Positions 1 through 6,614 of a DNA stretch of 7,383 nt are shown one piece after another. The stretch lies in assembly GCA_013002595.1 (NCBI GenBank), contig JABDJG010000106.1, forward strand, positions 1 to 7,383. Reading direction: 5' to 3'. The position numbers were made by a program, and so were the translations under genes. Each line of letters opens with the position of its first letter. Within the stretch, counting starts at the first letter, position 1. Below the pieces are notes generated by a model that was not told where the DNA came from, ran no database searches, and saw only the letters and a program-made list of their open reading frames with translations. The stretch comes from Hyphomicrobiales bacterium. Its GTDB lineage: Bacteria > Pseudomonadota > Alphaproteobacteria > Rhizobiales > Aestuariivirgaceae.

Positions 1-147
1 GAATGGACCGTGCTCGACAAATGGTTTGAGCGCAACGTCGTTGGCGGACCATTCCATTTCGTCCTTGTTGCCGACACTTTTGATGACTATGCCGAGGCGA
101 TCTACCGCAAACTGCTGCGCGAGATCACCGGTCCGGGCATTTCCTGA
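1..147 (+). CDS. C-terminal end of a DUF1194-type protein (5' end outside window)
   Basis: An open frame runs from the first base to a TGA at 145-147, giving the last 48 residues of a protein that begins upstream of the window. The tail contains NVVGGPFHFVLVA, then an acidic/aromatic stretch, then AEAIYRKLLREI. From memory, this matches the C-terminus of DUF1194 proteins (von Willebrand A-like alphaproteobacterial proteins of unknown function), which end in a GGP-x-x-F-V-V block followed by an A-I-R-R-K-L-x-x-E-I helix. DUF1194 proteins usually carry a signal peptide and are thought to be exported, but that part is not visible here. The stop lies 12 bases before the next gene, so the two are probably co-transcribed. 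No function can be given, and the family call rests on one short segment. Confidence 0.6.
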   Translation, partial: EWTVLDKWFERNVVGGPFHFVLVADTFDDYAEAIYRKLLREITGPGIS

Positions 148-151
148 AGGG
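147..151 (+). promoter_or_regulatory. Ribosome binding site for the cyclodeaminase-family gene
   Basis: AAGGG starts on the last base of the preceding TGA stop and lies 8 bases before the ATG at 160. It supports that ATG as the start and suggests reading of the two genes from one message. Confidence 0.6.
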
Positions 152-159
152 ACCGTGCG

Positions 160-1116
160 ATGCAGGTCATATCGGCAGAACATGTCTATCGCATTTGCGC
201 CTGGGGTGATCTGATGGGCGCATTGGCCAAGGCCCATGCCGGCCCCAAACCGCTGGTCGAGCGTACCGCAATCGTCCACGATAATGACGGTGTGACCGAA
301 ACCTACATCAACATCCCGGCCTGGATTCCCGGCACGGCATTCGCCTCCAAAATCACCACCGTGCTTCCGCGCAATCCGGCCCGGTTCGACGGCATTCCGG
401 CGATCCAGGCATTGGTCACGCTGTTCGACGGCGACACAGGCTCACCCCGCGCGGTGATCGATGGAACCTCGCTCACCTACGTGAAAACCGCGGCCGACAG
501 CGCGCTCGGCTCACAGCTTCTGTCGTTGCCCGATGCGAATGTTTTGACGCTGGTCGCCACCGGCGGCCTGGCACCATTCATCGTTGCAGCTCACCAGGCC
601 GCCCGGCCATCCATCAACAAGGTAATCGTCTGGGGCCGACGCGCCGAGCAAGCCGCACGGGTCGCCGGCGACTTGCGCGGCTGCGGCATTGACGCCGAGC
701 CCGCCGAAGACCTGGAGCAAGCCGTCCGGCAGGCCGACATTGTGAGTTGCGCAACGTCTTCGACCCAACCTCTTGTCAAAGGCAATTGGCTCAAATCCGG
801 CGCCCATCTCGATCTCATCGGCAGCTACACGCCGCAAATGCGCGAATGCGATGACCGGGCAGTGATGCGCGCCAGGCTGTTCGTCGACAGCCGCTGGTTC
901 GCCGTCGAAAAGGCCGGTGACCTGGGCATTCCGATGTCTCAAGGTGTCATCACCGCGGATGACGTCGAAGCCGACTTGTTCGATTTGTGCGGCAAAGGTT
1001 ACCCTGTAAACCGCCAGCCGCAGGACATCACCCTGTTTAAGAATGGCGGCGGTGCTCATCTTGATCTGTTTACCGCCATGTTCATTGCCGATCGCTACGA
1101 GGCTGAAAATGTCTGA
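160..1116 (+). CDS. Ornithine cyclodeaminase/mu-crystallin family NAD(P)H-dependent imine reductase
   Basis: This 318-residue protein has the full family length. Family landmarks appear in order: Lys64 in the ASKITTVLP block, a D-G-D-T-G-S-P turn at 90-96, and the V-K-T-A-A-D-S-A-L helix at 108-116, where most members have R-T-A-A-x-S-A. Next come a Rossmann loop at 133-138, V-W-G-R-R at 157-161 after the second strand, I-G-S-Y-T-P-Q-M-R-E at 220-229 followed by Asp231 (probable catalytic acid), and the terminal L-F-K-N-G-G-G-A-H-L-D-L motif at 292-303. Family members deaminate ornithine to proline or reduce imines such as pyrroline-2-carboxylate, ketimines or iminosuccinate. The S-Y-T-P signature and lack of an obvious ornithine context favour an imine reductase. 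The first Gly of the nucleotide-binding loop is replaced by Ala133. The gene is cytoplasmic by appearance and is translationally linked to the flavoprotein downstream, which could produce its imine substrate (inference). Confidence 0.9.
   Translation: MQVISAEHVYRICAWGDLMGALAKAHAGPKPLVERTAIVHDNDGVTETYINIPAWIPGTAFASKITTVLPRNPARFDGIPAIQALVTLFDGDTGSPRAVIDGTSLTYVKTAADSALGSQLLSLPDANVLTLVATGGLAPFIVAAHQAARPSINKVIVWGRRAEQAARVAGDLRGCGIDAEPAEDLEQAVRQADIVSCATSSTQPLVKGNWLKSGAHLDLIGSYTPQMRECDDRAVMRARLFVDSRWFAVEKAGDLGIPMSQGVITADDVEADLFDLCGKGYPVNRQPQDITLFKNGGGAHLDLFTAMFIADRYEAENV
1099..1102 (+). promoter_or_regulatory. Ribosome binding site setting the flavoprotein start at 1109
   Basis: GAGG lies inside the end of the cyclodeaminase-family gene, 6 bases before the ATG at 1109. 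An ATG 22 codons upstream is also in frame, but it sits deep inside the preceding gene and would add a tail with no family resemblance. The M-S-D-P-F-P-H-L-F start fits the family. The ATG overlaps the previous stop as ATGTCTGA (1109-1116), a typical coupling arrangement. Confidence 0.65.
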
Positions 1117-3100
1117 CCCGTTCCCACATCTGTTCTCACCGCTTGAACTGCGCCACAAGACATTGAAGAACCGCATCGTGTTCGGAGCTCACACGCCCAA
1201 CATGAGCCATGAAGGCGTGCCTGGCCCGCGCCATTTCGGCTATTACCGTGAACGTGCCCGCGGTGGCGCCGGCATGATTGTGGTCGAGCCGTCCCCGGCT
1301 CACCGCACCGGTGTCCTCACCGGCCGCAATTTTCTGCACGAAAGCGATGAAGTGATCCCGCACTTCCGCAAAATTACCGATGAATGCCACCAGCATGGCA
1401 CGGTCATGATGCACCAGCTCTATCATGTCGGTGGTCACGGTGATCAGGACAACTCCTGGGAACCCTATTGGTCACCTTCCGGCGTGCCGTCCTACCACGA
1501 CCCCTGGGGCAGCCATGCCATGACGGGTGTGGAGGTCGAGGAATTGATCGAGGCTTTCATCCAGGCCGCCCGCCGCGACAAGGACTCAGGCTTTGACGGC
1601 ACCGACCTGTTCGCCGGCTACAACTGTCTCATCGACCAGTTTTGGTCACCGCTCACCAACAAACGCGATGACCAATGGGGCGGCAGTCTGGAAAACCGCC
1701 TGCGCTTCACCGCCCGGATTTGCGAGGGCATCCGCAAGGTGAACGGCGATGACTTCATCATCGGCATGACTATTTCCGGCGCCGAGCCCTATCCCGGCGG
1801 GCTTACGATTGAAGACAAGCAGGAGATCGTCTCGTGGCTCGATGAACGCGCGCTGGTCGACTACTATTCCTGCGGCACCGGCAGTTACCTCAACCAGTTC
1901 TCGCTGATCGTCCCCAGTTTCCACTTTGACATGATGCTCGGACCGCCCGATGCGGCCCGGTTCAAACAGGTCGTCAAACACGCCAAAATCACCGCCGAGG
2001 CCCGTGTCAAGACGCCCGCCAACGCGGACAAGGTGATTGGCGAGGGCTCAAGTGACATGGTCTCCATGGTTCGCAGCCAGATCGCCGACCCGCACCTGGC
2101 CAACAAGGCAAAGGCCGGCACCGTCGAGGACATCCGCCCGTGTATTTCGTGCAACCAGCTGTGCCTCGGCCGCCGCCTGCGCGACTATCATATCTCGTGC
2201 CTGGTCAATCCGTCGGTCTCGCGCGAGCACGAGTGGGATGGCGATGTCGTGCCGGCAACGGAAAACCCCCGTGAAGTGCTCATCGTAGGTGGTGGCCCGG
2301 CCGGCCTGGAAGCGGCACGGGTTGCCGCCGAGCGGGGGCACAAGGTCCGCCTGGTTGAGAAAACCGGCGAACTCGGCGGCCAGTTCCGCCTGGCCGCAGG
2401 CCAGCCCGAGCGCGGCGAAGTCGGCCAATATCTCACCTGGGCCCAGCAGCAACTGGAAAAACTCCAGGTCAGGGTCGAGCTGCGCACCGAAGTATCCGCC
2501 GATGACATCCGTGCCGGTTCTGAGGATGCGGTGATCCTGTGCACCGGCTCAATGCCTGACCGCAGCGGCTTCCAGCGTGCCTATCCGCATGTCGCCGAGT
2601 TGCCTGGCGTCGAACAGGATAATGTGTGTACGGTCCATGATGTGCTCGATGGTTCCGTCGTGCCGGGAACCAACGTTCTCCTGCTCGACGATATCAACGG
2701 CTGGTTACCTGCCTCTGGTACCGCTGTTCATCTGGCGCAGCAGCGCCACTACGTCACCATCGTGACCGCATCGGAAAAAGCCGCCGGCCAGATGGACTAT
2801 TCGCACACCGGCGACACCATGCGTGAGCGGTTTGCCAAGTTCGGGGTTGAAGTCCTCCTGGCCACCGCCGTTGAGAGTTTCAACGGCAACACCGCCAGAT
2901 TACTCAACCTTTATACCGGTGATATCGAGGAGCGTGACTTCGATAGTCTGGTGCTTGCCACCACCAATCGGGTGGACGACAGCTTGACACGGGCGCTCGC
3001 CGATGCCGATAAGGACATTCATACTGTCGGCGATGCCGTTCAGGCGAGAACGGCTGCAATGGCCATCTACGAAGCACGTAAGCTGGCGATGCAGATCTGA
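1109..3100 (+). CDS. TMADH/FadH-like FMN, 4Fe-4S and FAD-containing oxidoreductase (NADH:flavin oxidoreductase family)
   Basis: The 663-residue protein has the three-part layout of trimethylamine dehydrogenase and 2,4-dienoyl-CoA reductase. An Old Yellow Enzyme-type FMN barrel spans roughly 1-340 (F-S-P-L-E-L start, N-K-R-x-D-Q-W-G-G-S-L-E-N-R block). An iron-sulfur site follows with Cys345, Cys348, Cys352 and Cys364 (CX2CX3CX11C, the FadH spacing). An FAD/NAD(P)-type module begins at V-G-G-G-P-A-G-L-E (393-401) and ends with V-G-D-A-V near the C-terminus. Relatives oxidise methylated amines, N-methyl amino acids or enoyl thioesters, passing electrons from FMN through the cluster. In the barrel, the TMADH Tyr169/His172 pair corresponds to Phe168 and Tyr171, and Cys173 occupies the place of a His seen in the minus-strand paralogue, so the substrate probably differs from both TMADH and DgcA. 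It overlaps the imine reductase gene by 8 bases. The exact substrate is unknown. Confidence 0.88.
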   Translation: MSDPFPHLFSPLELRHKTLKNRIVFGAHTPNMSHEGVPGPRHFGYYRERARGGAGMIVVEPSPAHRTGVLTGRNFLHESDEVIPHFRKITDECHQHGTVMMHQLYHVGGHGDQDNSWEPYWSPSGVPSYHDPWGSHAMTGVEVEELIEAFIQAARRDKDSGFDGTDLFAGYNCLIDQFWSPLTNKRDDQWGGSLENRLRFTARICEGIRKVNGDDFIIGMTISGAEPYPGGLTIEDKQEIVSWLDERALVDYYSCGTGSYLNQFSLIVPSFHFDMMLGPPDAARFKQVVKHAKITAEARVKTPANADKVIGEGSSDMVSMVRSQIADPHLANKAKAGTVEDIRPCISCNQLCLGRRLRDYHISCLVNPSVSREHEWDGDVVPATENPREVLIVGGGPAGLEAARVAAERGHKVRLVEKTGELGGQFRLAAGQPERGEVGQYLTWAQQQLEKLQVRVELRTEVSADDIRAGSEDAVILCTGSMPDRSGFQRAYPHVAELPGVEQDNVCTVHDVLDGSVVPGTNVLLLDDINGWLPASGTAVHLAQQRHYVTIVTASEKAAGQMDYSHTGDTMRERFAKFGVEVLLATAVESFNGNTARLLNLYTGDIEERDFDSLVLATTNRVDDSLTRALADADKDIHTVGDAVQARTAAMAIYEARKLAMQI

Positions 3101-3102
3101 TT

Positions 3103-3107
3103 GGGGG
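3103..3107 (+). promoter_or_regulatory. Ribosome binding site deciding the start of the DddQ-like gene
   Basis: GGGGG follows two bases after the flavoprotein stop. It is 9 bases from a TTG at 3117 and only 3 bases from a GTG at 3111. Spacing favours TTG, but GTG, which would add two residues, cannot be excluded. There is no ATG start between the stop at 3100 and 3162. Confidence 0.45.
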
Positions 3108-3116
3108 CGTGTGGGT

Positions 3117-3749
3117 TTGTCTGAAGATTTGTTCAACGATGCCAGCTGGCTGATCGCATCGATCATGCGCGGCCTGATGACTTTTCCCGACGATATCCCG
3201 GGCGTCCAGGACGTTCTGACCCGGATTGCCGAACAGGACCTGTCGGCCGATAATTTTACCCCGCCCCAGCCGCAGCGTCTGCCGGGTTGCCGTCATTTGC
3301 CCGAAGCGGTGACAGCCGGAGTGATTGTCTCCATGGACTTGTGTCACGCCATTGCGACCATCGAAGACCAGTTGCACTGGACCCATGGCGGTTCGTATTC
3401 AAAGGGGGTGCTCGACGAGATGGGTTTCAACGAGAACGCCGCCTACGCCGAGATCATCGGCACGACTGGGTTCTTCAAAGGCGACGATTTCCGCATGGGA
3501 TTGATGCTGATCGGGCCGGGCTTGCACTATAACGACCATTATCACGCGGCGCCCGAGCTCTATTGGCTGCTGACCGGTCCAATCGAATACTCCCGCGGCC
3601 AAGGTCCGTTCAAGCAGGTCGGTACTGCCAGCACGCTGTGGAACGCGCCCAACGAGGTCCATGCCATGAAGGTCGGTGAGCGCCCGCTCCTGGCGGTTTG
3701 GGCCTGGACCAACGATGTAAATCAGTTGCCGGTGCTGCTCTCCGCGTAA
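3117..3749 (+). CDS. DddQ-type cupin, DMSP lyase family protein
   Basis: Read from the TTG at 3117, the protein has 210 residues, close to the roughly 200 of DddQ. The C-terminal half is a single cupin barrel. Its first motif is Y-N-D-H-Y-H-A-A-P-E-L-Y, and the second ends in N-E-V-H-A-M followed by P-L-L-A-V-W. Tyr138, His141, His143, Glu147, Tyr149 and His182 reproduce the order and near-exact spacing of the metal-binding and catalytic residues described for DddQ (Tyr120, His123, His125, Glu129, Tyr131, His163; recalled). The helical N-terminal half contains L-H-W-T-H-G-G-S-Y. DddQ splits dimethylsulfoniopropionate into dimethyl sulfide and acrylate. Many relatives of this cupin group are untested and may act on other substrates, so activity is inferred. 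The gene starts 16 bases after the flavoprotein stop, in the same run. The start codon is the least certain part; an ATG at 3162 would remove 15 residues. Confidence 0.8.
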   Translation: MSEDLFNDASWLIASIMRGLMTFPDDIPGVQDVLTRIAEQDLSADNFTPPQPQRLPGCRHLPEAVTAGVIVSMDLCHAIATIEDQLHWTHGGSYSKGVLDEMGFNENAAYAEIIGTTGFFKGDDFRMGLMLIGPGLHYNDHYHAAPELYWLLTGPIEYSRGQGPFKQVGTASTLWNAPNEVHAMKVGERPLLAVWAWTNDVNQLPVLLSA

Positions 3750-3762
3750 TATACAGACTCTC

Positions 3763-4563
3763 ATGGTCAAGGTCGCGTACACCCTGATAGCCCTTTATGC
3801 GGTGATCGTTGCGGTCATGTATTTGGCCCAGCGGCGGCTGCAGTATTTCCCAAACACCGATTTTGCTGAAGCGGCATCTGTCGGTTTGCCGAACATTGAG
3901 CAGGTCAGCCTGAAAACCGCAGACGGCGAAACGCTTGTTGCCTGGTATGCGAAAGCAAAGCCGGGCAAGCCAGTGATCCTGTATTTTCACGGTAATGCCG
4001 GTTCGATCGCCGATCGGCCGGGACGGATAACCCATTACACCAAAGCCGGTTTCGGGGTGCTTTACGTCTCCTATCGCGGCTACGGCGGCAGCACCGGGTC
4101 CCCTACAGAGGATGGTCTGGTGGCCGATGGTCTCGCCGGTTATGACTGGCTTGTTTCCCGCGGCGTTTCAGCCGATGACATTGCAGTGGTCGGAGAGTCC
4201 CTCGGCTCAGGTGTCGCCGTTCAGGTCGCCGGGAAACGTTCTGTCGCCGCCATGGCGCTCGAGGCACCCTACAGCTCGATTACGGATGTCGCAGCCGGCC
4301 ACTACTGGTGGCTGCCAGTGCGTTTTCTGCTCAAAGACACATTCGATTCCATCTCCAGGATCGGCGATCTCAAGGTTCCCATCCTCATCACCCATGGCAC
4401 GACGGACCAAGTCGTGCCTTTCGAATTCGGCCACCGCCTGTTTGAGGCCGCGAACCATCCAAAGCGGCTCATAAAGGTCGACGGCGCCGGCCATGACGCA
4501 ATTTTTGATGAGGCAACATGGACAAGCGCGCTGGAGTTCTTTGAAGAGGTTATGGGGCGATAA
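3763..4563 (+). CDS. Membrane-anchored alpha/beta hydrolase (ABHD13/Bem46-like)
   Basis: This 266-residue protein starts with a short hydrophobic segment at about residues 5-22, followed by Q-R-R-L-Q-Y-F-P, which is typical of the Bem46/ABHD13 group of serine hydrolases. The segment is likely an uncleaved anchor. The oxyanion-hole motif H-G-N-A-G-S is at 76-81, and Y-R-G-Y-G-G-S-T-G follows at 104-112. The nucleophile elbow G-E-S-L-G-S-G places Ser146, with Asp215 in H-G-T-T-D-Q-V-V-P and His244 in G-A-G-H-D, so the triad is complete. It should hydrolyse an ester, thioester or amide, but the substrate is unknown. The start is 13 bases after the cupin stop; no clear Shine-Dalgarno sequence precedes the ATG, so expression may depend on coupling with the upstream gene. 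It is last in the plus-strand run, and nothing ties it clearly to the same pathway. Confidence 0.9.
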   Translation: MVKVAYTLIALYAVIVAVMYLAQRRLQYFPNTDFAEAASVGLPNIEQVSLKTADGETLVAWYAKAKPGKPVILYFHGNAGSIADRPGRITHYTKAGFGVLYVSYRGYGGSTGSPTEDGLVADGLAGYDWLVSRGVSADDIAVVGESLGSGVAVQVAGKRSVAAMALEAPYSSITDVAAGHYWWLPVRFLLKDTFDSISRIGDLKVPILITHGTTDQVVPFEFGHRLFEAANHPKRLIKVDGAGHDAIFDEATWTSALEFFEEVMGR

Positions 4564-4583
4564 CCGATGTCACGGCGATGGCG
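4564..4583. other. 20-base gap between convergent genes, no clear terminator
   Basis: Two oppositely directed runs end here, with only 20 bases between the TAA at 4561-4563 and the minus-strand stop at 4584-4586. The best inverted repeat is a 4-base GGCG/CGCC pair around a 6-base loop at 4580-4593, with no T tract on either side. Termination is therefore Rho-dependent, within the opposite gene, or not resolved here. Confidence 0.5.
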
Positions 4584-6611
4584 TCAAAGCGCCCGGCACA
4601 GCCGAAATGCATCATACGTCGCTGCTGCAATGTTGCGCGATACCACAGCATCGCCAATCCGGTAGAGCTGATAGGACCCGTCACCACCGGCCGGCTGATC
4701 GTCGCCATTGATCAGTGCCGCCTCATCAACCACGCCATCGTTCGATGAACCAGCTCTCAGCGCATGAAACGCCTCATCGAGCGGTTGCGTTCCATGCTCG
4801 ACAACAACCTGATCGGCCATCATCTCGAACTCGCTCTCGGTCAGTTCGTTCTGGAACGTTGCCTTCAGCCGGTTGCCGGATTTTTCGATCTTGAGAAGCC
4901 GGCTGTCGAAGGTCACAGGCACCTCCAGCTCATAAAGCCGCTTTTTCCAGATTACCCGTTCGGCATAGGCGATCTCCTGGGCAACACTGTCGTCCAGACT
5001 GACCATGCGCACTTCGGCGCCGGCGCTCGCCAGGCGTTCGGCACAGGTTGCCGCTGGATGCCGGCCGGTGCCGTCATAGATGACAATTTGGCCGCTGTCC
5101 GCCCCATCGCCCGACAACGCATCCCAGGCAGATGTGGCGTGCTCTGCGCCGGCTAGCCAGTCCAGGTCAGGCAGTCCGCCCGTTGCCACAATCACAACAT
5201 CGGGCTCAAGCGCCATCACGCCGTCAGCTTCGGCATATTTGTTGATCCTGACATTGACGCCGAGATGATCCAATTCATTTGCCCGCCAGTCGACGATGCC
5301 GGACACATCCTTGCGCCAGGACCCGGTGGCGGCCATCAGAACCTGGCCGCCAAGTTTGGCTGCCGCCTCGAAAAGCGTCACGTTGTGGCCACGCAATGCA
5401 CAGACCCTTGCTGCCTCAAGCCCGGCCGGCCCACCGCCAATGACCACGACCTTGCGGCCCGGCGTTTCAGCGCGCGGCACATCATGACCCATATAGGTCT
5501 CGCGGCCCGTGGAGGGATTGTGCAGGCACACGGGCCGCTGCTCGCTCATGCAATGGGTCGCGCCGACACACGGCCGGATGCGCTCTTCCTCGCCGCGCAT
5601 GATCTTGTTGACGATATGCGGATCGGCAATATGCGCCCGCGTCATCCCGGCCATATCGATCAACCCTTCGCGGACTGCATGACGCGCGCTGGCGATGTCG
5701 GCGATCCGGGCCGCGTGAAACACCGGCAAACCAACCTCGCGCTTGAAGGCAGCAGCCTTTTCGAGCCACGGCGCAATTGGCGATGCCATGCCCGGCATAT
5801 TGTCCCGTGCCAGTCCAATTGCGGTATCCATGCGCCCGTAGACGGCGTTGAAGAAGTCGAGATAGCCTGCCTTTTCGAATATCCCGGCAATCGTTACGCA
5901 GTCCTCAAACGTTAGCCCGCCCGCCATCGCCTCATCGACTACAAACCTGAAGCCGACCAGAAAGTCGTCACCGACCCGGCGCCGGATCTCTTCGTAGACC
6001 TCCAGCCCGAACCGGCACCGGTTTTCGATCGATCCACCGTAGCCGTCCGTCCGCTTGTTGGTCGCCGGTGAAAAGAACTGACCGATCAGATGCCCACCGG
6101 CCAGCGTCTCGATACCGTCAAGACCGGCGGTCTTGCAGCGGTAAGCAGCATCGCCGAAATCGCGCACCACGCTTGCGATATCATGACTGTCCATTGCTTT
6201 TGGGAACGAGCGATGCAGGGTTTCTCTGATCGCCGATGGTGCGACCGCCGGCAGCCAGCTGTCCGAATAGCTCTCGCTGCGTCTGCCCAGATGCGTGATC
6301 TGGCACATGATCTTGCAACCATGTTTGTGGATGCGCTCAGCAAATTCGGTCAGATGTGGAATGCAGCGGTCATCGCTGACCCGCAGTTGATGAAAGGTGT
6401 TCTGACTGTTCGTCGACACGTTCGATGAGCCGCCGAACATGGTCAGCCCGATGCCGCCCTTGGCCTTTTCCTCGTGATACATCTGGTAGGGCAGGGTTGT
6501 CAGCCCCTCCTCGTCGATCCCGGCGGCATGGCTGGTGCTCATGATGCGGTTCTTGATCGTCACATGCCGGATTTTGAGAGGCTGAAGGAGAGGGTCGGTT
6601 GATGTGCTCAT
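4584..6611 (-). CDS. DgcA/StcD-like FMN/FAD iron-sulfur N-demethylase or amine dehydrogenase
   Basis: The 675-residue protein resembles dimethylglycine demethylase DgcA (glycine betaine breakdown) and N-methylproline demethylase StcD (proline betaine breakdown). Shared blocks, recalled from those families, are N-R-I-M-S-T-S-H-A near residue 21-29, Y-H-E-E-K-A-K-G-G-I-G-L at 45-56, Q-I-T-H-L-G-R-R at 104-111, and N-K-R-T-D-G-Y-G-G-S at 185-194. M-T-R-A-H-I-A-D-P-H at 323-332, a G-G-G-P-A-G-L-E FAD loop at 392-399 and R-I-G-D-A-V at 651-656 follow. Such enzymes oxidatively remove an N-methyl group, releasing formaldehyde. The cluster region has Cys348, Cys354 and Cys362 only: Ala351 stands where TMADH has a cysteine, and the last loop is short. 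His174 in the barrel matches a His in DgcA/StcD. The ATG at 6611 is 3 bases after the stop of the PLP-enzyme gene and has only a weak GGTAAG before it, which implies coupling. The substrate is not determined; it is a distant paralogue of the plus-strand flavoprotein. Confidence 0.87.
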   Translation of the reverse strand: MSTSTDPLLQPLKIRHVTIKNRIMSTSHAAGIDEEGLTTLPYQMYHEEKAKGGIGLTMFGGSSNVSTNSQNTFHQLRVSDDRCIPHLTEFAERIHKHGCKIMCQITHLGRRSESYSDSWLPAVAPSAIRETLHRSFPKAMDSHDIASVVRDFGDAAYRCKTAGLDGIETLAGGHLIGQFFSPATNKRTDGYGGSIENRCRFGLEVYEEIRRRVGDDFLVGFRFVVDEAMAGGLTFEDCVTIAGIFEKAGYLDFFNAVYGRMDTAIGLARDNMPGMASPIAPWLEKAAAFKREVGLPVFHAARIADIASARHAVREGLIDMAGMTRAHIADPHIVNKIMRGEEERIRPCVGATHCMSEQRPVCLHNPSTGRETYMGHDVPRAETPGRKVVVIGGGPAGLEAARVCALRGHNVTLFEAAAKLGGQVLMAATGSWRKDVSGIVDWRANELDHLGVNVRINKYAEADGVMALEPDVVIVATGGLPDLDWLAGAEHATSAWDALSGDGADSGQIVIYDGTGRHPAATCAERLASAGAEVRMVSLDDSVAQEIAYAERVIWKKRLYELEVPVTFDSRLLKIEKSGNRLKATFQNELTESEFEMMADQVVVEHGTQPLDEAFHALRAGSSNDGVVDEAALINGDDQPAGGDGSYQLYRIGDAVVSRNIAAATYDAFRLCRAL

Positions 6612-6614
6612 GAC

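Noticed and set aside
26..214. Small plus-strand open frame bridging the first two genes
   Set aside because: It runs out of frame through the DUF1194-like tail and the start of the cyclodeaminase-family gene, both of which have family-like sequence in another frame.
511..1176. Long minus-strand open frame of 221 codons opposite the imine reductase gene
   Set aside because: It is antisense to a gene with clear family motifs, has no recognisable domain, and is a usual by-product of GC-rich coding sequence.
3003..3116. Upstream ATG extension of the DddQ-like gene to 3003
   Set aside because: The extra 38 residues lie inside the conserved C-terminus of the flavoprotein gene and look like out-of-frame sequence; a ribosome binding site after 3100 favours the start at 3117.
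4564..4600. Possible bidirectional terminator between the convergent genes
   Set aside because: Only a 4-base GGCG/CGCC stem could be found, with no T run on either strand.
5265..5915. Plus-strand open frame of 216 codons opposite the minus-strand flavoprotein
   Set aside because: The minus strand encodes the intact iron-sulfur and FAD regions across this span; the plus frame shows no domain and is a shadow.
1109..6611. The two large flavoproteins as a recent duplication forming an inverted repeat
   Set aside because: They share domain layout and short motifs only; cluster motifs, pocket residues and most of the sequence differ, so they are distant paralogues without a repeat at the DNA level.
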